Below, in pieces: positions 33,376 to 40,886 of a stretch of DNA of 41,402 nucleotides. The position numbers were made by a program, and so were the translations under genes. The notes below the pieces were generated by a model, which was not told the origin of the DNA, did not search any database, and was given only the letters and a program-made list of their open reading frames with translations. Origin of the DNA: Sphingomonadaceae bacterium (lineage in GTDB: Bacteria > Pseudomonadota > Alphaproteobacteria > Sphingomonadales > Sphingomonadaceae); assembly GCA_025356175.1 (NCBI GenBank), contig JANXUP010000034.1:1-41402 (forward strand), read 5' to 3'. How positions within the stretch are numbered: position 1 is the stretch's first letter; every line of letters starts with the position of its first letter.

Positions 33376-35259
33376 ATGCGCAAACTGCTTGTCCTGTCGC
33401 TACTCGCCGCGACCGCGCCGCTTCTCGCCCAGGCTCCCGCACCGATCGATCCGATGATGAACGACAAGGTGCCGAGTTACGACTGGGTGCGCCCGCAGGC
33501 CGACTATGTCCGCCGCGAGGTGATGATGCCGATGCGTGATGGGACCAAGCTCTACACCGTGATCGTGTTCCGCAAGGGCACGAAGGACGCGCCGATCCTG
33601 CTCAGCCGCACGCCCTATGACGCGAACGGCGCGACCAGCCGCAACCGCAGCCAGAAGATCGAGGAAGTGCTGCCAGTGATGGACGCGCCGTTCGTCAACG
33701 ATGGCTACATCCGCGTCTATCAGGACGTGCGCGGGCTGCATAAGTCGGAAGGCGATTACGTGATGGTCCGCCCGCTGTCCGGCCCGCTCAACAAGACCGG
33801 CATAGACAATTCGACCGACGCCTACGACACGATCGACTGGCTTACCAAGAACGTGCCCGAGGCGAACGGCAAGGTCGGGATCATCGGTTCGAGCTACTTG
33901 GGCTTCACCTCGCTGATGGCGCTGATCAATCCGCACCCGGCGCTGAAGGCGGCGGTGCCGCAATCGCCGATGGTCGATGGCTGGATGGGCGATGACTGGT
34001 TCCACAACGGCGCCTTCCGCACCTTTGGCTTCGATTATGATCTGGGCCAGACGGTCAAGGAAGGCGGCGGGCCGGTCCCGGTCGGGACCGGCGACGAATA
34101 TCAGACTTACCTCGACGCGGTCAGTTCCGGCGGGTTTGCGCGGGCATGGGGGATCGACCAGTTGCCGACTGTGCGCAAGATCATGGCCCACCCGGCCTAC
34201 GATGCGTATTGGCAGGAGCAGGCGGTCGACAAGCTGCTTGCGGGGCGCAAGCTGACCGTGCCGACGCTGGTGATGCTGGGCCAATGGGACCAGGAAGACA
34301 GCTACGGCGCGCCTGCGGTCTACAAGGCGGTCAAGGCCGCGCAGCCTGACGCGCCGATCACGCTGGGGATCGGGCCGTGGCGGCATTCGGGCACCAATTA
34401 CGTCGGCTACCAGCTCGGCCCGCTGACCTTTGAAGGCGATACCGCGCTGCAATTCCGCACGAACTGGATCAAGCCGTTTTTCGATTGCCACCTCAAGACC
34501 AACCCTGCTCCGTGCAAGTCCATGCCTGCGGCGATCACTTATGCCACCGGGACCAACAAATGGGAGGCCGACGCCAAGTGGCCGGCAGGGGCCGAAACCC
34601 CGCTCTACCTGACCGACAAGTTCGGCCTCAGTTTTGCCAGACCGGCGAGCGCGGGCAGCGATGCCTATGTCTCCGATCCAGCCAAGCCGGTGCCGTTCGT
34701 GCCGCGCCCGGTGCACATGGACGGTGATGCGTGGAAGATCTGGCTGGTGCAGGACCAGCGCTTTGCCGACGGCCGCCCCGACGTGCTCAGCTATAACTCG
34801 GCCGTGCTGACCCAGCCGGTCCACATCAAGGGTGCGCCGCGGGTCGATCTTCATGCCGCGACCAGCGGGCAGGACAGCGACTGGGTGGTCAAGCTGATCG
34901 ATGTTTATCCCTCGGAGCTTACGGTCAATCCGGCGCTGGCCGGCTACGAACTCGGCATCGGGATCGAGATCTATCGCGGGCGTTACGTCCACGGGTTCGG
35001 CACGCCCGCGCCGCTGAAACCGGGACAGACCTACAGCTTTGGCTGGTCGCTGCCCAACGTGAACCACGTGTTCCTGCCCGGCCACCGGATCATGGTGCAG
35101 GTCCAGTCGAGCCTCTACCCGCTCTACGACCGCAACCCGCAAACCTGGGTGCCCTCGATATTCGACGCTCCGGCCAGCGCTTACAAGAAAGCGGTCCAGA
35201 CCGTGCGCTGGGGCGGCGCCGAGGCGAGCGCGGTGTACCTTCCCGTGGTACAGGATTGA
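33376..35259 (+). CDS. CocE/NonD hydrolase, alpha-amino-acid ester hydrolase-like, exported
   Basis: 627 aa from the ATG at 33376 (the track ORF starts 182 codons earlier, inside the QOR shadow). The signal peptide is MRKLLVLSLLAATAPLLAQA. The alpha/beta-hydrolase domain has the nucleophile Ser173 in GSSYLGFTS, the acid in LGQWDQEDSYGA and the His in GPWRHSGTNY (His337). A helical cap includes WMGDDWFHNGAFR, and a C-terminal jelly roll (about 430-627) ends the protein. Motif spacing closely follows the alpha-amino-acid ester hydrolases of Xanthomonas and Acetobacter, which cleave and transfer amino-acyl groups, including beta-lactam side chains. The natural substrate here is unknown; a dipeptidyl peptidase role is an alternative within the S15 clan. 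Confidence 0.87.
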   Translation: MRKLLVLSLLAATAPLLAQAPAPIDPMMNDKVPSYDWVRPQADYVRREVMMPMRDGTKLYTVIVFRKGTKDAPILLSRTPYDANGATSRNRSQKIEEVLPVMDAPFVNDGYIRVYQDVRGLHKSEGDYVMVRPLSGPLNKTGIDNSTDAYDTIDWLTKNVPEANGKVGIIGSSYLGFTSLMALINPHPALKAAVPQSPMVDGWMGDDWFHNGAFRTFGFDYDLGQTVKEGGGPVPVGTGDEYQTYLDAVSSGGFARAWGIDQLPTVRKIMAHPAYDAYWQEQAVDKLLAGRKLTVPTLVMLGQWDQEDSYGAPAVYKAVKAAQPDAPITLGIGPWRHSGTNYVGYQLGPLTFEGDTALQFRTNWIKPFFDCHLKTNPAPCKSMPAAITYATGTNKWEADAKWPAGAETPLYLTDKFGLSFARPASAGSDAYVSDPAKPVPFVPRPVHMDGDAWKIWLVQDQRFADGRPDVLSYNSAVLTQPVHIKGAPRVDLHAATSGQDSDWVVKLIDVYPSELTVNPALAGYELGIGIEIYRGRYVHGFGTPAPLKPGQTYSFGWSLPNVNHVFLPGHRIMVQVQSSLYPLYDRNPQTWVPSIFDAPASAYKKAVQTVRWGGAEASAVYLPVVQD

Positions 35260-35317
35260 CCTGGGCCTCGATTGGCAACAGAACGAGCGCGGGTACTTGG
35301 GGTAGGGGGCAGTTTCG

Positions 35318-36226
35318 ATGCGATTTCGTCACGCGGCAGCAATCGCTGCAGCATTGGCCGTGCAACTTACTTGCGTTGTTCCAGCGCAAGCTCAGTATTA
35401 CGGCGGTTATTTCTCGACGCTTCAGCTGATCAACGAACTGGGCAACATGCCCAGCGACGTCGCCTGCCAGAAAGGCACGCCACCGAGCGTCAATGCCGTT
35501 GCAGCGACCAGGTCGGTAGCGATGACCCAGGTGCGCGGCTATTGGGATGCGCTCAGCAGTGGCGGATCTCCGCTCGGTTTCTTCCTGATCGACAAGCACG
35601 TGCGCTGGACTTTCGGCACGACTGTGCTCGACAAGAAGACGCTGGGATCAATCAAGGATCCGTGGGTCGTAGCAGGCAGCAATCTGGTCACCGAACCAGC
35701 CGGCTATGCGCTGGCCGGGGACGGCCTTACTGCGGTGGGGCAATGGCATGTGCTTGATGCCAGCGGCCAGGTCGTTGGCACCTATCACGCAACCTTTAAC
35801 ATGACCAAGCAGCAGCCGCGCATCTCGACGCTGCAATTGATCCCGCCGCAGAGCTGGGTCGATCCGGTCGCGCAGTACTGCCACAAGCCGGGCGACGTGA
35901 ACGGCTATCGCCTCAAGCTTGCGCGCGAAGGCGTGGCCTTTGCCGCGCCACGGCTCGCGGCTGCCCGGCAAGACGAAAACGCAGCCCAGGTGCGGGCCGA
36001 GAAGACGACAGCCGCTGCAGCCGCCGCTCGCGGCGATGCCGCCAAGCAGGAGGCTGCGCGCAAGGCCAATGCCGACTTGGCTGTCGCAACCAACAGCGCG
36101 CGCGCTTACCAGACGATGTCGGACAAGAGCCAGTCCGAGCTTGACGCGGCCCTGGCCGATCAGGCCCGGCTCGATGCTTTGCGTGTGGCGGGCGGTCAGG
36201 CACCTGCCCAGACGGCGAAACCTTGA
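35318..36226 (+). CDS. Exported protein of unknown function with C-terminal coiled coil
   Basis: 302 aa, ATG at 35318 with AGGGGG 8 nt upstream. Not recognised. A Sec signal peptide (to AQA, residue 25) is followed by a Tyr/Gly-rich start and a globular region (about 30-200) with VRGYWDALSSGGSPLGFFLID, then LTAVGQWHVLDASGQVVG and a CHKPGDVNGYRL segment. Two cysteines (near 50 and 189) could pair. Residues 205-290 are Ala/Glu/Arg-rich with heptad-like spacing, probably a coiled coil. It lies 58 bp after the ester hydrolase and ends 6 bp before the stop of a convergent gene. It may be cotranscribed with the hydrolase. Confidence 0.75.
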   Translation: MRFRHAAAIAAALAVQLTCVVPAQAQYYGGYFSTLQLINELGNMPSDVACQKGTPPSVNAVAATRSVAMTQVRGYWDALSSGGSPLGFFLIDKHVRWTFGTTVLDKKTLGSIKDPWVVAGSNLVTEPAGYALAGDGLTAVGQWHVLDASGQVVGTYHATFNMTKQQPRISTLQLIPPQSWVDPVAQYCHKPGDVNGYRLKLAREGVAFAAPRLAAARQDENAAQVRAEKTTAAAAAARGDAAKQEAARKANADLAVATNSARAYQTMSDKSQSELDAALADQARLDALRVAGGQAPAQTAKP

Positions 36227-36232
36227 TCGGGC

Positions 36233-36811
36233 TTAGTCGTGGGCCGGCATATAGCAGCCCTCGTAATATCGGGTGAAGTCGTCGGCGTCGGCGGGGATCA
36301 GATCCATGCCAATGTCCTCGACGACTTCCTTCGACCCGCGATGATCGAAGGCGTTGCCGTTCCCGAACGCATGAATCTGGAAGGTGTAGGACCGAAACCG
36401 GTCAGGGCTCTGCGGATCTGATGGGTAAAACTGGGCCGGGGTCGCATTGAACCAGGCATCGTGGCCGTCGCTTGTCGTCACCCGGTAAAGCACTTTGCAG
36501 ACCTGATAACCGGGAAGGGCATCGACGGATACGCTCCCCTCGCAGTTCTGGTCCCAGTCAGCATCACAAGCCCAGTTGGAGTAAGCGACGTAGCGGTAGT
36601 GCTCTACCGAAGTGCTTTCGAAATGTGCTTTGGGATGCGCCGCAAGTACCTCTGCCGGGGTCTTGCCATTGATCAGCAGCTTGTCAGCCTTGGGCTCCAC
36701 CTTTTTCAAGGGCACAGTGCCCTGGGGTGGGGCCGCCGGCTGGGTCGCTGGTTGCGCTGCCAAAGGAGCCGTGGCCAATGCCAGGGTAAGGGTTGCCAAT
36801 ACGATACGCAT
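36233..36811 (-). CDS. Exported protein of unknown function
   Basis: 192 aa, ATG at 36811 with a strong AGGAGG 7 nt upstream. Not recognised. A Sec signal (MRIVLATLTLALATAPLAA) and a Pro/Gln/Lys linker lead to a compact domain with four cysteines: ACDADWDQNCEG, YQVCKVL and YEGCYMPAHD at the C-terminus. They probably form two disulfides in the periplasm. Aromatic residues are common (HYRYVAYSNW, FRSYTFQIHAFG). It is divergent from the TIR gene across 249 bp holding a GTGA-N6-TCAC dyad. Confidence 0.75.
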   Translation of the reverse strand: MRIVLATLTLALATAPLAAQPATQPAAPPQGTVPLKKVEPKADKLLINGKTPAEVLAAHPKAHFESTSVEHYRYVAYSNWACDADWDQNCEGSVSVDALPGYQVCKVLYRVTTSDGHDAWFNATPAQFYPSDPQSPDRFRSYTFQIHAFGNGNAFDHRGSKEVVEDIGMDLIPADADDFTRYYEGCYMPAHD

Positions 36812-36865
36812 GATTTGTCCTCCTGCTTTCGATACCGCAGGAATAGCTGATCGGATTGCCCTTCG

Positions 36866-36883
36866 GCGTGACCGGGATCACGC
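36866..36883. promoter_or_regulatory. CRP-family-like operator dyad
   Basis: GCGTGA-ccggga-TCACGC is a perfect 6-bp inverted repeat with 6-nt spacing; its core GTGA-N6-TCAC equals the CRP-family half-sites. It lies 55 bp before the unknown exported gene and is followed at 36895-36902 by overlapping -10-like boxes on both strands (TATAAA minus, TATACT plus). Confidence 0.4.
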
Positions 36884-37060
36884 GTGCCGGGCTATTTATA
36901 CTTAGACTTGCGTAGTTCGGTGGGTAACGGTGACGGGGAGGATGCTGGCTGAGCTGCATTTGCTTACCTCAGAAATGCCTTGTCTTGACCTGCCCAAGCT
37001 TCGTAAGTTTGCGCTGAACCGCGATCCAGTCTCCTGGGTGGCGGTAAGGGGAACTCCACA
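36884..37060. promoter_or_regulatory. Upstream region and ribosome site of the TIR gene
   Basis: The TIR gene starts with TTG; the deciding evidence is AAGGGGA at 37046-37052, 8 nt before it. The next in-frame ATG would remove part of the TIR domain. A TTGACC at about 36985 is a possible -35, but no good -10 follows it; TATACT at 36897-36902 is another candidate. Confidence 0.4.
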
Positions 37061-38980
37061 TTGCCAGGTCCGGACGTCTTTCTGTCCTACAATCGCGGCA
37101 ACGCGGACTTTGCGCAGCGGCTGTTCGATGCCTTGAGCGGCGCCGGGCTCGAGGTGTGGTGGGACGCCATGCTGGGCGGCGGCGATGCCTTTGCCCAGAC
37201 CACCGAGGATGCACTGGAGACCGCCGGGGCGGTGGTGGTGCTGTGGTCGGCCGAAGCGATCCAGTCGCATTGGGTGCGCGACGAGGCGACGCGCGGGCGT
37301 GATCGCGGACGGCTGGTGCCGGTCTCGATCGATGGAACGCGGCCGCCGCTTGGCTTTCGTCAGATCCAGTACCTGAACCTCAGCGGCTGGACTGGCGATG
37401 CCGCCGATCCACGCTTGGCCGCGGTGATCAAGGCGATCCGCGGGGCAGCGACCCGCCAGCGTGATCAGGCCGGCTTTCACGCCCCGCTCCAGTCTGACCA
37501 GATCGTGACCAACCGGCGCGGCGCGCTGCTGCTCGGCGGCGGCGCGCTGGCTGTGGTGGCAGGCGGGATTGGGGTGTGGCAGGCCGGGCTGTTCACTGGC
37601 CAGCCGCGCAAGAACAGCGTTGCGGTCATGCCGTTCCGCAACCTCAGCGGCGATCCTCAGCAAGCCTATTTTTCCGACGGCCTGTCCGAGGAGTTGCGCG
37701 CCACGTTAAGCCGCAATGCCAACCTAGCGGTCGCCGGTGAAACTTCGTCGAACAGCTTTCGCGATGCCGGGTCAACCGTGCGCCAGATCGCCAAGGTGCT
37801 GGGCGTTGCGTTCATGCTTCAGGGCTCGGTACGCCGCGCCGGGGAAACGGTCCGGATCACCGCGCAGCTGGTCGACGGTGCGACCGGGTTCGAAACCTGG
37901 TCGAAAAGCTTCGACCGCAAACTGGCGGATATCATCGCGGTGCAAAGCGATATCGCGACGCTGGTCGCCGATGCACTGGCGGTCAATATCGCCGGAGCAG
38001 GGCAGACCCCGGTGCAGCGGGCGGGGGGGGCCGACAGCTCGGCCGCGCTCGATGCGTTCTTGCGCAGCAAGGCGCTCTATCTCAGCGCCGCGACCGAGGC
38101 TGAAACCCGGCGCGCCTTGGGCGAGCTCGACAAGGCGATCGCGATCGATCCGAAATTTGCTGCCGCCCACGCCTATCGCTCGCGCGTGCTGACTTACATC
38201 ACCAGCGCGTTCAGTTCGGGTCAGGCGATGAAGGGTGCCTATGCCGCCTCAATCGATTCCGCCCGCACCGCAGTCCGCCTCGCGCCCGACATGGCCGAAG
38301 GGTACTCGGCGCTGGGCTTCGTCCTGTCGAACGGACAGCTCGACCTGAAGGCCGCGCAGGAGCCTTACCAGCGCAGTTTTGAACTGGGCTTCGGCAATGC
38401 CGACATGCTGACCGCCTTTGCCGATTTTGCCGCCAACGTCGGGCGGTTTGACGAAGGGCGCAAAGCCAGCGCCCGCGCCCGCGAGCTTGATCCGCTTAAC
38501 GCGAGTGTGTTTCGCAGCGCAGGATACCTCGAATTCAGCGCACGCAAATTCGATGCGGCAATCCCCTTGCTGCGCGCCGCCCTGTCGCACAACCCCAAGT
38601 CCAGCATCGCCAATGCCACGCTGGGCGATATCGCCTTGCTGAGCGGCGACGCCGCCGCGGCAAAGACCTTGTACGAGAAGGAAACGAGTGCGCTGTCGCG
38701 CTTGCGCGGGCTGGCCACGGCAACGATGCGGCTGGGCGATGCGGCCGGCGCCGAGCGGTACCGGGCCGATCTGGTCACCCGGTTCGGCACCAACAGCTAT
38801 TACCAGCAAGTTCAGATCCTGGCGCAATGGCAGCGGCCCGGCGACGCGCTCGACGCGCTGGAAAAGGCATACGAGCTTGGCGATTCGGGCTTGGTCCTGA
38901 TGCGGTATGACCCGGTTCTGGATCCGATTCGACATGATCGCCGCTTTGTGTCAGTTTTAACGCGTCTCGGTTTCTCGTGA
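37061..38980 (+). CDS. TIR - transmembrane - TolB_N-like - TPR protein
   Basis: 639 aa, TTG start. Residues 4-110 are a TIR domain: DVFLSYNRGNADFAQRLFDAL, WWDAMLGGGDAF, a VVVLWSAEAIQSHWVRDEA helix and the RLVPVSID strand. Glu75 in HWVRDEA sits where TIR NADases carry their catalytic Glu (W-x3-E pattern). One transmembrane helix follows (about 153-177, ALLLGGGALAVVAGGIGVW). Residues 185-310 match the TolB N-terminal-like domain (VAVMPFRNLSGDPQQAYFSDG) found in CadC-like and cyclase sensors, and 330-639 are TPR-like helical repeats. The positive-inside pattern (NRR before the helix) puts TIR in the cytoplasm and TolB/TPR in the periplasm. A G8 tract lies at 38023-38030. A lipoprotein gene follows after 26 bp. 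Confidence 0.85.
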   Translation: MPGPDVFLSYNRGNADFAQRLFDALSGAGLEVWWDAMLGGGDAFAQTTEDALETAGAVVVLWSAEAIQSHWVRDEATRGRDRGRLVPVSIDGTRPPLGFRQIQYLNLSGWTGDAADPRLAAVIKAIRGAATRQRDQAGFHAPLQSDQIVTNRRGALLLGGGALAVVAGGIGVWQAGLFTGQPRKNSVAVMPFRNLSGDPQQAYFSDGLSEELRATLSRNANLAVAGETSSNSFRDAGSTVRQIAKVLGVAFMLQGSVRRAGETVRITAQLVDGATGFETWSKSFDRKLADIIAVQSDIATLVADALAVNIAGAGQTPVQRAGGADSSAALDAFLRSKALYLSAATEAETRRALGELDKAIAIDPKFAAAHAYRSRVLTYITSAFSSGQAMKGAYAASIDSARTAVRLAPDMAEGYSALGFVLSNGQLDLKAAQEPYQRSFELGFGNADMLTAFADFAANVGRFDEGRKASARARELDPLNASVFRSAGYLEFSARKFDAAIPLLRAALSHNPKSSIANATLGDIALLSGDAAAAKTLYEKETSALSRLRGLATATMRLGDAAGAERYRADLVTRFGTNSYYQQVQILAQWQRPGDALDALEKAYELGDSGLVLMRYDPVLDPIRHDRRFVSVLTRLGFS

Positions 38981-39006
38981 TGCCGGGCAATTGGATGGGG
39001 GATCAC

Positions 39007-39228
39007 ATGAAGAAGACAGCATTGATCATTGCTTTGGCCGCTGGCGCGTTGAGCCTCTCGGCCTGCAAAAAGGCCGAAGATGCCGCACCGGTCGCCGACG
39101 CCACCACCGAAGCTGCTGCTGACACCGGCGCCATGCCGAGCGATGCCGCGTCTGAAGACGCCGGTGCCGCCAAGGCTGCTGCGCCTGCCAAAGACGGCGA
39201 TGGCAAGGGTAACGACGTCAAAACGTAA
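39007..39228 (+). CDS. Small lipoprotein
   Basis: 73 aa from the ATG at 39007, 26 bp after the TIR-TPR stop; GGGGGA lies just upstream. The N-terminus MKKTALIIALAAGALSLSAC is a lipoprotein signal with lipobox LSAC. The mature part is a 53-residue, Ala/Asp/Glu/Lys-rich low-complexity tail with no aromatic residues, surely disordered. Not assigned to a family. Small alanine-rich lipoproteins of this type are frequent in sphingomonads and may be structural or spacer proteins of the envelope. Position suggests cotranscription with the TIR-TPR gene. Confidence 0.78.
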   Translation: MKKTALIIALAAGALSLSACKKAEDAAPVADATTEAAADTGAMPSDAASEDAGAAKAAAPAKDGDGKGNDVKT

Positions 39229-39230
39229 GC

Positions 39231-39248
39231 AGGGCGATGGTCGCCCTT
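39231..39248 (+). terminator. Hairpin after lipoprotein gene
   Basis: AGGGCGA-tgg-TCGCCCT followed by TTC, starting 2 bp past the lipoprotein stop. It covers the ATG (39237) used by the ORF track for the protease. Confidence 0.5.
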
Positions 39249-40715
39249 TCGGGAAAGCCAGGGCAGGGCGGTAGCTACCGCCCTGCCGCTTTGCGCGGTT
39301 TGCGCCTTGCTGCCTTGACGTTGGCGATCTCAGCGGGTTTTGCGCTGCAGCCGGTTGGTGCCCAGCAAGGCTGGCCGGACGCAGCCCCGACCGATGATGA
39401 TTTCCTGCCGGCCTATTCGCCGCCAATCGTCGGCAACCCGCTGGCCAAGATCAAGGCCGAGCTCGATCCCGCCGCGCAGGTACCTTTCGAGCGGCTGGCG
39501 GATGGCTTGACCCCGCAAGGCCGCGCGGCGCTGTTCGACATATTCGAACGGTTCGGCGTCGGTTACAGTGGACCCAATGCCGAGGTGTTGTTGGCGACTG
39601 ACCCTGCTGCGCTGCAGCGCCTGATCGATTTCCTGGTCGGCGCCAGTCCGGACCGCCGCAAGTTTCTGGCGCGGCAACTGGAATTCAAGGGAAAAGCGGC
39701 GATTGGCGGGCTGATCCAGCGGCTCGGCAACATTTCAACCGAACACGCTGTGCTCGCTTTGGAGACCGGCAATCCCAACGTTTTGACCGGCGAAGATGCT
39801 GCGTTCTGGAGTTATCTCAATTCCGCCGTCAAGCCGGTCCACTCATGGGGTCTGGCGCGCGCCACTACAGCTCCGTGGCAAGTCCAGCTATCGCGGAGCG
39901 GAGCGAGCGCCGCGAAGTTCGATGCGCGGGATGCTGCGCTCGAAATGAAGAAGTACGGCCACCTTCAGCTCCGCTCGCAGCACAACCATGTTTGTGGCGG
40001 GGTGCAGATCGACGCCAACTGGGTGCTCACCGCGGCGCATTGCGTCGGTTGGACGCCGATGGACCATTTTACCGACAACCGCATGATCCGCACCGGGGCC
40101 TTGCGGCTGGGCAATGGCGGGCAGGTCAGGCGGATCGTCGGGGTCGTGGTCAACAACGGCTTCGATGAGAACTCGCTGCGCGACGATATTGCGCTGTTCC
40201 GGCTGGAGGACGGCCCGGGGGTTCCGGCCGGCCAGGAAATCAAGATACCGACCGCGAGCTATCCCCGTCTGTCCAACCAGCCGCTGCAGCTGACCGGTTG
40301 GGGCAAGACCGGCGAGACCGACGATTTCAAGGATGCTCGCGACGCGAATGGCACGCCCAACAGCTTTTCGCCGGGGCTGTTGATCGCGAAGCTGCGCTAT
40401 GTGCCGATGCAGACCTGCAAGGCCTATGGCACCAAGCTGTTCGAGAAGCTCGGCGCGTGGGTGCCGGGCCAGATTTGCGCGGATTCGGCCGAACGCGCCG
40501 ATGCCTGCCAGGGTGACAGCGGCGGACCGCTGGTCTGGTACGATCCCAAGGGAGCGCCGTGGCTGATCGGGCTGGTCTCGTTCGGCAAGGGCCGGACCTG
40601 CGGACGCAGCGGGCTGCCTGGGGTCTATACCGACGTGCAGTATTATGCCCGGACTGGGTGGATCGACCGGGCCAAGCAGCAATTCAGGGCCGGCGCGGTC
40701 ATCAAGGTCAAGTAA
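39237..40715 (+). CDS. Exported trypsin-like serine protease (S1) with unknown N-terminal domain
   Basis: 492 aa from the ATG at 39237; TTG at 39291 is an alternative that starts right at the signal peptide (LRGLRLAALTLAISAGFALQPVGA). Numbering is for the longer form. Residues 45-210 are a helical region not recognised (LTPQGRAALFDIFERFGVGY, LIDFLVGASPDRRKFLARQL). The S1 domain (about 211-480) has the triad His268 in LTAAHC, Asp317 in DDIALFRL and Ser428 in ACQGDSGGPL. Asp422, six residues before the Ser, predicts trypsin-like cleavage after Arg or Lys. Several cysteines fit the S1 disulfides (HVCGG/AAHC, ICADS, CGRSG). It is the third gene after the TIR-TPR and lipoprotein genes. The N-terminal part may be an inhibitory propeptide. 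Confidence 0.87.
   Translation: MVALSGKPGQGGSYRPAALRGLRLAALTLAISAGFALQPVGAQQGWPDAAPTDDDFLPAYSPPIVGNPLAKIKAELDPAAQVPFERLADGLTPQGRAALFDIFERFGVGYSGPNAEVLLATDPAALQRLIDFLVGASPDRRKFLARQLEFKGKAAIGGLIQRLGNISTEHAVLALETGNPNVLTGEDAAFWSYLNSAVKPVHSWGLARATTAPWQVQLSRSGASAAKFDARDAALEMKKYGHLQLRSQHNHVCGGVQIDANWVLTAAHCVGWTPMDHFTDNRMIRTGALRLGNGGQVRRIVGVVVNNGFDENSLRDDIALFRLEDGPGVPAGQEIKIPTASYPRLSNQPLQLTGWGKTGETDDFKDARDANGTPNSFSPGLLIAKLRYVPMQTCKAYGTKLFEKLGAWVPGQICADSAERADACQGDSGGPLVWYDPKGAPWLIGLVSFGKGRTCGRSGLPGVYTDVQYYARTGWIDRAKQQFRAGAVIKVK
39262..39287. repeat. 26-bp perfect palindrome near protease start
   Basis: GGCAGGGCGGTAG followed directly by its exact complement, zero spacer, then CGCTTTG. It can form a 13-bp cruciform, or in RNA an 11-bp hairpin with a 4-nt loop. 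It is either the real terminator of the lipoprotein gene or a structure in the protease leader. Confidence 0.6.
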
Positions 40716-40759
40716 TCGCAAGCACAGGCACGGCGCTCATCATGCTGATCTGACAGCGC

Positions 40760-40834
40760 TGGCTGGGGCGGGAGGATTCGAACCTCCGAATGCCGGTACC
40801 AAAAACCGGTGCCTTACCACTTGGCGACGCCCCA
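40760..40834 (-). tRNA. tRNA-Gln (anticodon UUG)
   Basis: 75 nt with encoded CCA. Acceptor TGGGGCG pairs with CGCCCCA, discriminator G, then CCA. The D arm is GCCAAGTGGTAAGGC. The anticodon arm is CCGGT-TTTTGGT-ACCGG with TTG at positions 34-36. The T arm is GGAGG-TTCGAAT-CCTCC. The U1-A72 first pair and overall sequence are typical of bacterial tRNA-Gln. Confidence 0.97.
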
Positions 40835-40839
40835 ACAAC

Positions 40840-40867
40840 GCCGCGCGCTCATAGCAGAGCGCACGGC
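40840..40867 (-). terminator. Hairpin between GST gene and tRNA-Gln
   Basis: GCCGcGCGCTC, loop ATAGCA, GAGCGCaCGGC: ten of eleven pairs form. It lies between the GST stop (40887) and the tRNA 5-prime end. It may end GST transcription or be a processing signal ahead of the tRNA. Confidence 0.5.
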
Positions 40868-40886
40868 GATGGGAAGGGGCGGAACG

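Noticed and set aside
33400-35142. 580-aa minus-strand ORF
   Set aside because: Shadow of the CocE-type hydrolase, rich in Arg/His/Val, no motif.
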